NCBI GenBank assembly: GCA_035551675.1 | Contig: DASZMV010000030.1 | Coordinates: forward strand, 1-64,000 | DNA from: JAFECT01 sp035551675 | Lineage (GTDB): Bacteria; Pseudomonadota; Alphaproteobacteria; Caulobacterales; Caulobacteraceae | Reading direction: 5' to 3' | DNA: 64,000 bases | Part shown: positions 36,736-45,668 of the stretch, piece after piece | Numbering within the stretch: position 1 is the stretch's first letter | How the letters are laid out: each line of letters opens with the position of its first letter | The notes under the pieces: model-generated | Told to the model about the DNA's origin: nothing | The model's input: the letters and a program-made list of their open reading frames with translations, nothing else | Databases searched by the model: none | Program-made: the position numbers and the translations under genes

Positions 36736-38373
36736 CTACGGAGAAAGATCGAAGTCCGCCACCGGGCTTTCCAGGAACCCATAGCGCACCGCCGTCGCCT
36801 CGATCCGCGCCGGGCCGTGCAGGTCGATGGGCCGCGTATAGAGCGTCCAGGGCTCATTGGCGTCGCGCCGCCACAGGATCGCGGCGCCGGGCGTCAGCGA
36901 GGTCAGCTCGACGGTGAAGCCGTGGGTCACCGCCTGGGGCGGCGCCGTCACCGGGGTCACCCCCCCGGGCTTGAACAGGTCGCCCAGATCGCGCGCGGTC
37001 CAGGTCGAATAGTCCGGCGCCTCGGCCGCGAACGCGTTCAGCACCTGCGCCAACCGCGCCACGTCGCCCGCGTGCGCGGGATCACCGGCCAGGTTGTTCA
37101 GCTCGTCCGGATCGGCCTTGAGATCATAGAGTTCCGCCTCGCCGCGATCATCGGCATAGGCGGACGCCTGGACGGGGGTGAGCTTGCCGGCTTTGCGCGC
37201 CGCAGCCACTACATCGGCCATCACGCGCGCGCGCGCCAGCGACAGCACTTGCGTATAGGGCGCCAGGTTCAGCACATAGAGATAGCGCCCGTCGCGCACC
37301 GCGAACACGCGCTCATAGATGTCGTCGACGCGGTTCTGCACGGTGAAGACATAGGTGTTGGACGCACCCTGGCCGGTCAGACGATCCTGCCCCTGCATCC
37401 AGGCGCGCGGCTGCACGCCGGCCATGTGCAAGATCGCCGGCGCCACATCGATGCCGCTGATCAGGTCGTGACGCACGGTTCCGCGTCCGTGTCCATCCGG
37501 CCAGCGCAGGATCAGCGGCGTGTGCACGCCCGCGTCGTAGACCGTACGCTCCGCGCGCGGCCGCACGGGTCCGCTCTTGGTCAGGAACACCACGATGGTG
37601 TGGTCCAGCACATGCGCCGCGCGCAGTCGATCGAGGATGAGGCCGACCTGCGCATCGACGCGATGCACGTGCGCGTACTCCGCTTTCAAGGCGTCGCGCA
37701 CCGCCGGCGTGTCGGGGAGATAGGCGGGCACGGGAACGGCCTTGGCGGACTTGTCGTCGTCATCGCGCTTGGCGAACAGACCCGTTTTCTTTTCACCACT
37801 CTGCGCGTCCGTCACCGTCGACAGGTCGATCACCCCCAGGAATGGCTGGCCGATCATCGCGTCGGGCCAGGTCGCGTTGGCCGCCCTATCGTCGACGGTC
37901 CACAGCGAGCCGGGCGATCCGAACGGATCGCTGCGCGCACCCACGTGGAAGGTGACATAGGCCGCCGCGCGCGCCAGCTCGGGATAGCCGCGAATCTCCG
38001 GCGGCGGAACCACCGTCCAGGCGCCGGCGCCGGTCCACTCCTGCACCATGCCGATGGTCGAGGGCTGCATCCCGGTCAGCAGCGCCGCCGTCTCCGCATC
38101 GGCCCCGCCCGACGCGCCATAGAAACCGTCGAATCGCACGCCCTCGCGCGCCAGCCGGTCGATGTTGGGCGTCTGCGCCGCCGCATCGCCGTAGGCGCCG
38201 AGCTGCAGACCCAGATGATCCACCTCGATGACCAGGATGTTGGGGCGCGTGTCATACGCGAGGCGAGGACCGATACCGCCCTGCCCGTGGGGCTTGGATC
38301 CGCAGGCGGCGAGAGCGAGGCACAGCGCCGCGACGAGCGCGAAACCCCTCTGCCGTGAACACCTGCGGAGCAT
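36736..38373 (-). CDS. Sulfatase-fold lipoprotein without the catalytic residues
   Basis: 545 residues. A lipobox (LAAC, Cys24) marks an outer-membrane or periplasmic lipoprotein. Alkaline-phosphatase/sulfatase fold landmarks remain: RPNILVIEVDHLGLQLGAYGD near 43, TPNIDRLAREGVRFDGFYG and VYDAGVHTPLILRWP. The C/SxPxR formylglycine site is replaced by A91-D-A-E-T before AALLTG. The second metal Asp is His53, and the SDHG strand reads T-K266-S267-G. These changes remove the nucleophile and most of the metal site, so it is probably a pseudo-sulfatase (binding or structural). The C-terminal beta sandwich is intact. Confidence 0.83.
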   Translation of the reverse strand: MLRRCSRQRGFALVAALCLALAACGSKPHGQGGIGPRLAYDTRPNILVIEVDHLGLQLGAYGDAAAQTPNIDRLAREGVRFDGFYGASGGADAETAALLTGMQPSTIGMVQEWTGAGAWTVVPPPEIRGYPELARAAAYVTFHVGARSDPFGSPGSLWTVDDRAANATWPDAMIGQPFLGVIDLSTVTDAQSGEKKTGLFAKRDDDDKSAKAVPVPAYLPDTPAVRDALKAEYAHVHRVDAQVGLILDRLRAAHVLDHTIVVFLTKSGPVRPRAERTVYDAGVHTPLILRWPDGHGRGTVRHDLISGIDVAPAILHMAGVQPRAWMQGQDRLTGQGASNTYVFTVQNRVDDIYERVFAVRDGRYLYVLNLAPYTQVLSLARARVMADVVAAARKAGKLTPVQASAYADDRGEAELYDLKADPDELNNLAGDPAHAGDVARLAQVLNAFAAEAPDYSTWTARDLGDLFKPGGVTPVTAPPQAVTHGFTVELTSLTPGAAILWRRDANEPWTLYTRPIDLHGPARIEATAVRYGFLESPVADFDLSP

Positions 38374-38412
38374 GTCTTCCGATAGGATGATCCGGCCTCT
38401 AGGTCGAGGCGG

Positions 38413-38901
38413 TCACCACCGCTCCGCCTTCGCCTCGCTCACCGCGCTCTTCAACCGCTCCGCGAACGCTTCCCGCTCCGCCGGCGCCAGGAAGGCGCCG
38501 AGCGTCACGCCCCTGCCCTTGCACCACAGGCGCAGCCGGCTGGCGTGGCGGCCGGGGTGGGTGAGTTCGATGCGGGTGAAGACCGGCGCCGAGGTCCACA
38601 CCATGCGCTGCGTCTTCGGCGTCTCGCGCACCACCTCGATGGCGTCGGCGGTGACGCGCACGCGCTCGATCCTGCGCGCGGCGCGAAAGTTGAGCCAGAA
38701 GGCGAGGCCCAGACCCAACACGTCCAGCCCCAGGAACGGCGGCACAAAGGCGCCGCCCATCAGGGTCATGACGATGGCGAAGATCACGTTCACCGCCAAC
38801 ACTGGCGCCATCAGCAACACCGCGGCGCGCGGACTCAGCGACCGCCGGGGCCGAAGCGCGGCGTCGAGATAGAGGCGCGGCGGGTCCGCCGTCTGGGTCA
38901 T
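38413..38901 (-). CDS. DUF2244 membrane protein
   Basis: 162 residues with two hydrophobic segments (about 24-48 and 55-72). The family pattern is present: LSPRAAVLLMAP, then IERVRVTADAIEVVRETPKTQRMVW and the basic strand RLRLWCKGRGVTLGAFLAPAEREAF. DUF2244 is an alphaproteobacterial inner-membrane family of unknown role, very often divergent from or next to nth, as here. The two genes share the 64-base control region 38902-38965. Confidence 0.84.
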   Translation of the reverse strand: MTQTADPPRLYLDAALRPRRSLSPRAAVLLMAPVLAVNVIFAIVMTLMGGAFVPPFLGLDVLGLGLAFWLNFRAARRIERVRVTADAIEVVRETPKTQRMVWTSAPVFTRIELTHPGRHASRLRLWCKGRGVTLGAFLAPAEREAFAERLKSAVSEAKAERW

Positions 38902-38965
38902 GGCTCTAATCTAGGACCTGGCGGGCGCTTGGCGAAGGCTTCGACGCACGCCATGGTCGCGCGCC

Positions 38966-39706
38966 ATGGCCGCGCTCGTCTTTCCGCCCGACCCCAAGCG
39001 GGTCCAGAAGATCTTCGCCCGCTTCGAAACCCTGAACCCCAAGCCCCTGCCGGAGCTGGAGTTTCGCGACCCCTACACGCTTCTGGTCGCGGTGGTGCTT
39101 TCCGCCCAGGCCACCGACGTGTCGGTGAACAAGGCGACGCGCAAGCTCTACGCCGTCGCCGATACGCCACAGAAGATGGTCAAGCTGGGCGAGGCCAGGC
39201 TGATCCCTTTCATCAGCGCCATCGGGCTTTTCAACACCAAGGCGAAGAACGTCATCGCGCTCTCCCGGATCATCCTGGAGCAGCACGCGGGCCAGGTTCC
39301 GCTGGAACGCGAGCCGATGCAGGCGCTGCCGGGCGTGGGCCGCAAGACCGCCAGCGTGGTGCTGAACGAACTGGGCGTCGAACCCGCCATCGCCGTGGAC
39401 ACCCACGTCTATCGCGTATCGCATCGCCTGGAACTGGTGGACGCCACGACGCCGGAGAAGGTCGAGCGTCAGTTGATGCAGATCATCCCCGAGCGGTTCC
39501 TGACCCGCGCCCACCACTGGCTGATCCTGCACGGCCGCTACATCTGCACCGCGCAACGCCCCAAGTGCGCGACCTGCCCGATCGCGGATCTCTGCCCGTC
39601 ACGCGGTCTGTTCGATCCGGTGGTGAAGGTAAAGAAGGCCGCGCCCGCGAAGACGGTGAAGACGAGAGCCAGACCGAAGGTCAGAGCGGCGAAGAAAAGG
39701 ATCTAA
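38966..39706 (+). CDS. nth: Endonuclease III
   Basis: 246 residues, somewhat longer than E. coli Nth because of a Lys/Ala-rich tail. The helix-hairpin-helix LPGVGRKTASVVLNEL carries the catalytic Lys127, and VDTHVYRVSHRLEL carries Asp145. The [4Fe-4S] loop is Cys194-X6-Cys201-X2-Cys204-X5-Cys210. The enzyme removes oxidised pyrimidines from DNA and nicks the abasic site. Start at 38966 gives MAALVFPPDPKRVQKIF, a common alphaproteobacterial N-terminus. Confidence 0.95.
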   Translation: MAALVFPPDPKRVQKIFARFETLNPKPLPELEFRDPYTLLVAVVLSAQATDVSVNKATRKLYAVADTPQKMVKLGEARLIPFISAIGLFNTKAKNVIALSRIILEQHAGQVPLEREPMQALPGVGRKTASVVLNELGVEPAIAVDTHVYRVSHRLELVDATTPEKVERQLMQIIPERFLTRAHHWLILHGRYICTAQRPKCATCPIADLCPSRGLFDPVVKVKKAAPAKTVKTRARPKVRAAKKRI

Positions 39707-39711
39707 AAGTT

Positions 39712-39743
39712 CCGCTCATCCCCGCGGACGCGGGGATGAGCGG
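39712..39743. terminator. Bidirectional hairpin between nth and the convergent gene
   Basis: A perfect 14-base stem (CCGCTCATCCCCGC, 39712-39725, with GCGGGGATGAGCGG, 39730-39743) and a GGAC loop. It sits five bases after the nth stop and 12 before the stop of the convergent gene. There is no long T tract, so it may rely on stem stability. A relative with core CCCCGC-GAAA-GCGGGG is at 62536. Confidence 0.7.
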
Positions 39744-39755
39744 AGGAGTGGGGCT

Positions 39756-40781
39756 TTATCGCCCGGCCGACGCCGCCAGGCATGCGTCCACGCCGACCGG
39801 GGCGCCGCCGCGTTGCAGGGGGGCGGCCTGGGCGCCTGAGACCTTCATCGCGCCGTCGGTGCGTTTGAGGAACACCATCAGCGAGCACGCCGGCAGGCGA
39901 TAGGTCCACAGCGCGCCGTCGCCTTCGCCGCGCGCCAGGTCCGGCACGCCGAGCGTGCGGCGAATGTCCTCGTCGGAGCGGCCGATCAGGCCCGCGCCGG
40001 TCAGGTGCGGCGACGCGGGCAGACGCGGACGATGCCCGGCCTGGTCGCGTTGCGCCCAGACGTCGGGATTGCTGGCGGCGTTGATGCCGGCGCCCGGCGG
40101 CGAATGTTTCACGATGTCGGCGGGCGAGCCGGGCGCCGCGACGACCATGGGCGGCGGCGGCGGCGGTCCCGGCGGCGGTTCGTTCACCAGGCGCGCGGGC
40201 ACCATGCGACGCGTGCATTTCAGCGTGGTCTTATGGCGACCGTGACGGCCACGCGCGCCCTTCACCGTCACCTCGACGCAGTCCTCTTCCTCGACCTTGC
40301 CGCCGCGGCCTCCATGGTCGCGCCCCCCATGGCCGCCGCTGTCCTCTTCGGCGCGCGAGCACGCGTGTCTGGATTTGCGCGCGGGCTTGGCGTGCCGGCC
40401 TCGGCCGTGAGCGTCGCGCGCCGGCGCCTCGTCGCAATCCTCCGACGTCGCGCGCTCTTCCCTGGCGCCGCGACCGCGAGCCGAGCCTTCGCTCGCGCAG
40501 GCGTGCGACGTTTTGCGGGGGTGCCTGCCGCGTGCGGGCTTGGCGGGCGCGCAGCCCTCGTCCGACGCGGTCTCTTCGTCCGCGTGGGCGCGACCGTGTT
40601 TCGAGGTCCTGGCGGCCGGCTCGGCGCGACCTTTCGCATGGCCCTTCGCCGTCGTCTTGGCCGCGGCCTTCTTGTGGCTGGCGGCGGCGGGCGCGGGCTT
40701 GTGCGGGCGCGCGGCGGCGGCCTCGGGGAGGGCGAGCGCAAGCGCGGACGCGGCGAGGGCCAGGAGCAGGACACGGACCAT
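39756..40781 (-). CDS. Secreted basic low-complexity protein with a C-terminal SmpA-like domain
   Basis: 341 residues from the ATG at 40781 (MVRVLLLALAASALALALPEAAA), a clear signal peptide; a start 36 bases upstream adds a non-signal tail. Residues 25-200 are rich in Lys, Arg, His, Gly and Ala (GRGRHAKPARKSRHAC), with Cys at near-regular intervals (GCAP, HACAS, EDCDE, HACSR, EDCVE). A proline run (PPPGPPPPPP) leads to a compact domain with LIGRSDEDIRRTLGVPDLARGEGDGALWTYRL. That motif resembles the BamE/SmpA-type repeat found in envelope lipoproteins. Function is unknown. Confidence 0.72.
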   Translation of the reverse strand: MVRVLLLALAASALALALPEAAAARPHKPAPAAASHKKAAAKTTAKGHAKGRAEPAARTSKHGRAHADEETASDEGCAPAKPARGRHPRKTSHACASEGSARGRGAREERATSEDCDEAPARDAHGRGRHAKPARKSRHACSRAEEDSGGHGGRDHGGRGGKVEEEDCVEVTVKGARGRHGRHKTTLKCTRRMVPARLVNEPPPGPPPPPPMVVAAPGSPADIVKHSPPGAGINAASNPDVWAQRDQAGHRPRLPASPHLTGAGLIGRSDEDIRRTLGVPDLARGEGDGALWTYRLPACSLMVFLKRTDGAMKVSGAQAAPLQRGGAPVGVDACLAASAGR

Positions 40782-40908
40782 GGCTTGGCGGTTAGGCGAG
40801 ATGTAAGGCCGGGGCAAGGCGCTGATTGCCCCAGCCGAACCTCAACCGGCCATTGCGCCCACCCCCACGACCCGGCTACCTCCGCGCCAGCACAGGAAAA
40901 TCCGCCGC

Positions 40909-41895
40909 ATGACCGAAGCCCTCGACATCGTCGCCATCGGTAACGCCATCGTCGATGTGATCGCCCCGGCCGAAGACGGCTTCCTCGCCAGCCAGGGCCT
41001 GCGCAAGGGCGCCATGACCCTGATCGACGACGACCGCGCGGCGCACCTCTATTCGGTGATGGCGCCGGGGGTGGAGACCTCCGGCGGTTCGGCGGCCAAC
41101 ACCGTCGCCGGCGTCGCATCGCTGGGCGGAAAGGCGGCCTTCGTGGGCAAGGTGGCCGACGATTTTCTGGGCGAGGTCTACACCCACGACATCGAGGCGA
41201 TCGGCGCGACCTTCAAGACCCCCAAGCTGGCGGGCGCCGCCACCGGCCGCTGCCTGATCAACGTCACGCACGACGCGCACCGCACCATGGCGACCTTCCT
41301 CGGCGCCGCCAGTCAGCTCGGCCCGGCCGACGTGGACGAGGCCGAGATCGGGCGCGCCTACGCGACCTATCTCGAAGGCTATCTGTTCGACCCGCCGCCC
41401 GCGCGCGAAGCCTTCGTCAAGGCCGCCGCCGCCGCCCGCGCCGCCGGTCGCAAGGTCGCCATGACCCTGTCGGACGTGTTCGTGGTCGAGCGCTGGCGCG
41501 ACGAGCTCATCGGCTTTCTCGATCGCATCGACATCGTCTTCGCCAACGAGGTGGAACTGAAGGCGCTTTTCGAGACCGACAATTTCGACGCCGCCTGCGA
41601 CCTTCTGTCGGACCGTGTCGAGACCTGCGCGATCACCCGCGGCGAACACGGCTCGCTGGTGCGCCGCGGCCATGAATTCCATCTCCTGCCGGCGTTCCCC
41701 ATCGCCCACGTCATCGACACCACCGGCGCGGGCGACCAGTACGCGGCGGGATTCCTCTTCGGCCTCGCCCGCGACCTGCCGCTCGATCAGTGCGGCGCGC
41801 TCGGCGCGCTCTGCGCCTGGGAGGTCATCGGCCACTATGGTCCCAGGCCGCAGGTATCGCTGGAGAAGCTCGCGAAGGACCACGGGATTCTCTGA
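40909..41895 (+). CDS. Adenosine kinase (PfkB family)
   Basis: 328 residues. PfkB signatures: GGSAANTVAGVASLGGKAAFVGKVADD near 59, and DTTGAGDQYAAGFLFG with the catalytic Asp276. GNAIVDVIAPAEDGFLASQG at the N-terminus is characteristic of the alphaproteobacterial adenosine-kinase group. It converts adenosine to AMP with ATP. A hairpin follows the stop and faces the convergent Smr gene. Confidence 0.9.
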   Translation: MTEALDIVAIGNAIVDVIAPAEDGFLASQGLRKGAMTLIDDDRAAHLYSVMAPGVETSGGSAANTVAGVASLGGKAAFVGKVADDFLGEVYTHDIEAIGATFKTPKLAGAATGRCLINVTHDAHRTMATFLGAASQLGPADVDEAEIGRAYATYLEGYLFDPPPAREAFVKAAAAARAAGRKVAMTLSDVFVVERWRDELIGFLDRIDIVFANEVELKALFETDNFDAACDLLSDRVETCAITRGEHGSLVRRGHEFHLLPAFPIAHVIDTTGAGDQYAAGFLFGLARDLPLDQCGALGALCAWEVIGHYGPRPQVSLEKLAKDHGIL

Positions 41896-41942
41896 GCGGG
41901 TCGAGGAAAAGTGTGGAGCGGTTTTCCGCCCGCGACCCGCTC
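41894..41942. repeat. GGAAAAGTGTGGAGCGGTTTTCC palindrome, likely terminator
   Basis: The outer arms GAGCGGGTCG (41894-41903, overlapping the TGA of the kinase gene) and CGACCCGCTC (41933-41942) enclose an inner hairpin, GGAAAA with TTTTCC. This inner unit is a very common alphaproteobacterial intergenic repeat. It sits between convergent stops only 50 bases apart. Confidence 0.7.
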
Positions 41943-41945
41943 CAA

Positions 41946-42488
41946 CTAGATCGCCGCTTTCCGTTTGATCGCCACGTAAAGCGCGCCGTCGCCGCCGTGG
42001 CGCGGGTGCGCCTGCGCGACGCCCGCCACCACCGTGCGCAACGCCGGGTCGGCCAGCCACTCCGGCGCGCGCCGGCGGATCACGCCGTCGCCGCTGACGC
42101 CCTTGCCGGTGATCACCAAGACCGCGCGCAGGCCCATGTCCTGGGCGCGCACCAGGAACAGCTTCAGCCGGTCCTCCGCCTGGAATTGTCCGAGGCCGTG
42201 CAGGTCGATGCGCGCTTCGATCTCGTCGCGCTCGCGAGTGAGGCGGCGCTTGCGATTGGGTTCGATGGCGTGCGGCGCCGGGGTCAGGTGCTGGCGCCAA
42301 TAGGGCGTGGGCGCGAGCTTAAGTTCGGGGCCTGTGGTCGACGCGACCGACGCCTTCATCTCCGCCTTCGAGGTCGGCTTTGGCTCCGCCGGCGCCTCGA
42401 CCACCGGAACCCGTCCATGCGCCGGCCGCACGGTCCGCGCCACGGCCGCCCACAACATCATCTCATCCGGTCGAAGCGGCCTTCGCAT
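41946..42488 (-). CDS. Smr-domain protein (SmrA-like)
   Basis: 180 residues. The N-terminal 90 residues are a basic linker. The C-terminal Smr domain has EARIDLHGLGQFQAEDRL with the DLHG motif, then VLVITGKGV and the HPRHGGDGALYVAIKR end. The stand-alone Smr group includes a nicking endonuclease of E. coli and RNA-cleaving relatives. A role in nucleic-acid processing is likely, but the target is unknown. Confidence 0.86.
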   Translation of the reverse strand: MRRPLRPDEMMLWAAVARTVRPAHGRVPVVEAPAEPKPTSKAEMKASVASTTGPELKLAPTPYWRQHLTPAPHAIEPNRKRRLTRERDEIEARIDLHGLGQFQAEDRLKLFLVRAQDMGLRAVLVITGKGVSGDGVIRRRAPEWLADPALRTVVAGVAQAHPRHGGDGALYVAIKRKAAI

Positions 42489-42554
42489 GGGGCGGATTTA
42501 AGGGCGTTGCGGGTTCGGCGCTAGCGGCTGCATCCAGCACGCCACCTCATTTCC

Positions 42555-42683
42555 CGTCATCCCGGGCTTGTCCCGGGATCCGGGGTCAGAGTGTGACCTC
42601 TTCTGCGCGCAGGTTCGCGCAAGCGCTCACACAGACCTAGTTGCGAGCTGAACGCTCGACCCCGGTACAAGCCCGGGGTGACG
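42555..42683. repeat. CGTCA...TGACG dispersed hairpin element, copy 3
   Basis: Left arm CGTCATCCCGGGCTTGTCCC from 42555; right arm ending GCCCGGGGTGACGG at about 42683. It is of the same family as 15896 and 16689, with again an unrelated spacer. It lies 30 bases after the stop of the histidine kinase gene and fills most of the gap to the Smr start. Confidence 0.72.
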
Positions 42684-42712
42684 GATAAATTGAGGAATGC
42701 GGAGGGAGTTTG

Positions 42713-44968
42713 CTAAGCGCTCGCCGCCGTGGCCGCGGTTTCGGCCGCGTGCGCGACGGGCGTTTCCTTCACCGGCAGATAGATCGACACCGTCGAGCCT
42801 GCGCCCGGCGCGCTGTCGATGCCGACCCCGCCGCCGGACTGGCGGGCGAATGCATAGACCTGCGCCAGGCCCAGCCCGGTCGACTCCCCGTCGTCGCGGG
42901 TGGTGAAGAAAGGTTCGAACGCGCGCGCCGCGATGTCGGCGCTCATGCCGACGCCGGTGTCGATGACCGACAGGCGCGCGTACTCGCCGGCGGGGGTGTC
43001 GGCGATCTGGCCGTCGCCCAGGCGTACCTGATCGGCGCGCACGGCGATGGTCCCGCCGTCCTTCACCGCTTCCTTGGCGTTGCGCACCAGGTTCACCAGC
43101 GCCGCTTCCAACTGCGCCGCGTCGAAGGTCGCCGAACCCAGGTCGTGCTGCACCTCGAAGTCCACCGGCTTGTCGTCCAGCGCGCGGCGCAGCATCGGCT
43201 CAAGCCCCAGCACCACCGGCTCCAGCTCCAGCGTCTCCAGCTTGAACGTCTCGCCCTGCGAGAACGACATCAGCTGCCGCGTCAGCCGCTGGCCGCGTTG
43301 CATGGCCGCCAGCGCCGCGGCGCTCAACCGCTTCACCCGCTCGGGCTGATCCGCCTGGTGGGAAATCATGTCGAGCGCGCCGGTGACCACGGTCATCAGG
43401 CTGTTGAAGTCGTGCGCCACGCCGCCGGTGAGGCGGCCCACCGTCTCGAACCTTTGCGCCCGCTCCAGCGCCTCGGCGGCCTCGCGGCGGCGCGCCTCCA
43501 GCGACTGCAGTTCGCGCTCGCTCTCGGCGACCTTGCGGTCCAGCGTCTCGCGCACCTCGGCCAGGGCCGCGTGCGCCTTGCGTTCGTCGGTAACGTCGCG
43601 CGCGACGCCGGCGATGCGGCGCGTTTCGCCGTCCTCGCCGCGCACGACGAAGGCGCTGTCGCGAACGATGCGCTCCTCGCCGTCGCTGGCCCGGCGGATG
43701 CGGAACTCGATCTCGCGCGGCTCGCCCCGCGCCAGCGCCGCGTTGGCGCTCACGATCAAGGGCACGTCGTCCGGATGCACCAGCTCGCGCCAGCGCGTCG
43801 AATCCGCCAGCAGCACGTCGCGCGACTCGCCCCACATGGCGTCATAGGCGGCGTTCACGTGCAGCACGCGCTTCTCGGCCGGATCGTACAGCCAGATGGC
43901 GTCGCTCAGCGCCTCGCTGATGGTCGCGAAGCGCGCCTCGCTCTCCTGCAGCGCCTTTTCGATCTCGCCGCGGCGGCTTTCCAGCGCTTCCGCCTCGGCC
44001 TTGGCCTTCTCGGCCTCGGTTTCCTTCTCGCGCAGCGCCTCTTGCGTGGCGCGCACGTCGGTCATGTCGATGCCCGAGGTCAGGATCCCGGAGATCCGGT
44101 CGCGTTCGTCGTAGAGCACCGCGCCGCGCCACGACATCAGGCGCTTCTCGCCGTCGGGGCGCACGATCCAGCCCTCGCCGTCCTCGGCCAGGGTCTTGTC
44201 GCCGGCGATCACGCTCTCGAAAAAGGCGCGCGCCTCCTTCTGGTCCTCCAGCGGCAGGAAGTCCTTGATCCAGTCCTTGCCGACCACGTCCTCGACCTTG
44301 GCGCCCAGGATCCTGGCGCCGGCGCTGTTCACGTCCTTCACCATGCCCTTGCGGTCGATGGCCAAAAGCATGGCGCCCGCCACCTCGTAGTAACGGCTCT
44401 TCATCAGCTCTTCGGGGTCGACCTGGGGCGTGGTCAGGCTCTCCGACTCCACGATCGCCGAGGACGAGCCGATCACCTCGCCGACGTCGTTCATGATCGG
44501 CATGGCGGTTACCGAGACCAGCATCTTCCGACGCGTGTTCGGGTTGACCATCATGTGCTGGAACCCCTTCACCGTCTGGCCGCGCAGGGCGCGCGCCGCG
44601 GGCAAGAGGTCCGGCGGAATCAGCCGGCCGTCCGGATAGGTGATGCCCCAGGTGGCCGAGTGGAACCTCAGGCCCAGCAGCTCGGAATCCTTGCGTCCCA
44701 AAAGTTGGTGCGCCGTCCGGTTGGCGAAGGTGAACTTGCCCGAGGTGTCGGTCTCCACCAGGGCCACCGGGATGGCCTGCAGGATGGTGAACATCCGCTG
44801 CTCGGTGCGGTCGGCGCCGGTCGAGGTGCTGGTCACCGCCTGGCGCGCGTTGTGGAGCGCCGCCGCCGTGCGGGTCCAGGCGATAAACAGCAGAACGGTC
44901 AGAACCAGGCCCACGGCCGCGGCAATGCCGAGCACCAGGGTCAGGTTCGTCTCGCTTTCCAAAAACAT
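42713..44968 (-). CDS. Membrane PAS sensor histidine kinase, orphan
   Basis: 751 residues. One membrane helix at about 10-31, then PAS-like domains at about 57-175, 190-305 and 345-465, joined by a coiled coil (EKETEAEKAKAEAEALES) and a second one (about 465-505). The HisKA box has His519 in GGVAHDFNSLMTVV. The N box is NLVRNAKEA near 626, G1 DTGVGM at 670 and G2 ESTGLGLAQV near 695. The sensed signal is likely cytoplasmic, since the PAS domains follow a single N-terminal helix. There is no receiver domain and no regulator gene nearby, so the partner is unknown. Confidence 0.9.
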   Translation of the reverse strand: MFLESETNLTLVLGIAAAVGLVLTVLLFIAWTRTAAALHNARQAVTSTSTGADRTEQRMFTILQAIPVALVETDTSGKFTFANRTAHQLLGRKDSELLGLRFHSATWGITYPDGRLIPPDLLPAARALRGQTVKGFQHMMVNPNTRRKMLVSVTAMPIMNDVGEVIGSSSAIVESESLTTPQVDPEELMKSRYYEVAGAMLLAIDRKGMVKDVNSAGARILGAKVEDVVGKDWIKDFLPLEDQKEARAFFESVIAGDKTLAEDGEGWIVRPDGEKRLMSWRGAVLYDERDRISGILTSGIDMTDVRATQEALREKETEAEKAKAEAEALESRRGEIEKALQESEARFATISEALSDAIWLYDPAEKRVLHVNAAYDAMWGESRDVLLADSTRWRELVHPDDVPLIVSANAALARGEPREIEFRIRRASDGEERIVRDSAFVVRGEDGETRRIAGVARDVTDERKAHAALAEVRETLDRKVAESERELQSLEARRREAAEALERAQRFETVGRLTGGVAHDFNSLMTVVTGALDMISHQADQPERVKRLSAAALAAMQRGQRLTRQLMSFSQGETFKLETLELEPVVLGLEPMLRRALDDKPVDFEVQHDLGSATFDAAQLEAALVNLVRNAKEAVKDGGTIAVRADQVRLGDGQIADTPAGEYARLSVIDTGVGMSADIAARAFEPFFTTRDDGESTGLGLAQVYAFARQSGGGVGIDSAPGAGSTVSIYLPVKETPVAHAAETAATAASA

Positions 44969-45179
44969 ACGCCGTCCTCGCGGTCTCGCCGCAAAACTGC
45001 AAGAGACGGACCGTCGCAGCGCCCATAGCCCAGACTTGAGCGCGGCGCATCGCCCCTCGCGGAAACTTTAACGGGGACTGGAATTTGGCCCGTTCTGTGG
45101 CGAACGGCGGGGGCGCGACGGTTCGCCCCTCACGCGAAAGGGCGGGGTTAAGGCGCCCGTTTTGGGACGTACGAGGTGG

Positions 45180-45557
45180 TTACCAGCGCCACTTGCTCTG
45201 GCTGACCGAGAGGCCCAACCAGGTGTTGTCGCCGATCGGGCCCTCGACGCTGCCCGAGTAATAGTGGCCGCCGCGGGAATCGAAACCGACGCTGACCTGG
45301 CCGTGCATCTTCTTGTCGTCGCCCTGGTAGGGCAGCCAGCCGTCGAGGCTGTCGGGCGGCGAGGTGAGAAGCGCGGGCGTCTGGCCCGGCGCGGGCGGCG
45401 GCGGGGTCGAGGTGTTGGCGGTCGAGATCGGGGCGTCGGCCGGGGCGGCCGCGGGCGCGGCGCTGGGGGTGGCCGGCTCGGCCAGGGCGGCGCCTGCGAT
45501 CAGGCCAAAGGCGAGGACCGGGAGGGCGAGGGTCGGGAGGGCAAGCTGAAGGCGCAT
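45180..45557 (-). CDS. Small secreted protein, alphaproteobacterial unknown
   Basis: 125 residues from the ATG at 45557. Signal peptide MRLQLALPTLALPVLAFGLIAGAALAE, cut after ALA. An Ala/Pro-rich linker (30-65) leads to a conserved-looking end: DGWLPYQGDDKKMHGQVSVGFDSRGGHYYSGSVEGPIGDNTWLGLSVSQSKWRW. This resembles one beta-hairpin unit of an outer-membrane strand ending in Trp. I recognise no named family. It lies alone in a region with few other genes. Confidence 0.68.
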   Translation of the reverse strand: MRLQLALPTLALPVLAFGLIAGAALAEPATPSAAPAAAPADAPISTANTSTPPPPAPGQTPALLTSPPDSLDGWLPYQGDDKKMHGQVSVGFDSRGGHYYSGSVEGPIGDNTWLGLSVSQSKWRW

Positions 45558-45668
45558 GGTCACGCTCACTTTCGCCAGTTCAAAACGCCATAGCACCTTC
45601 GGTTCCGTCGCCGAAGCGCTACCTGTCCAGCTTCGCCTCCGATTGCGGTGAAATTTGAGCCGGAGTCC

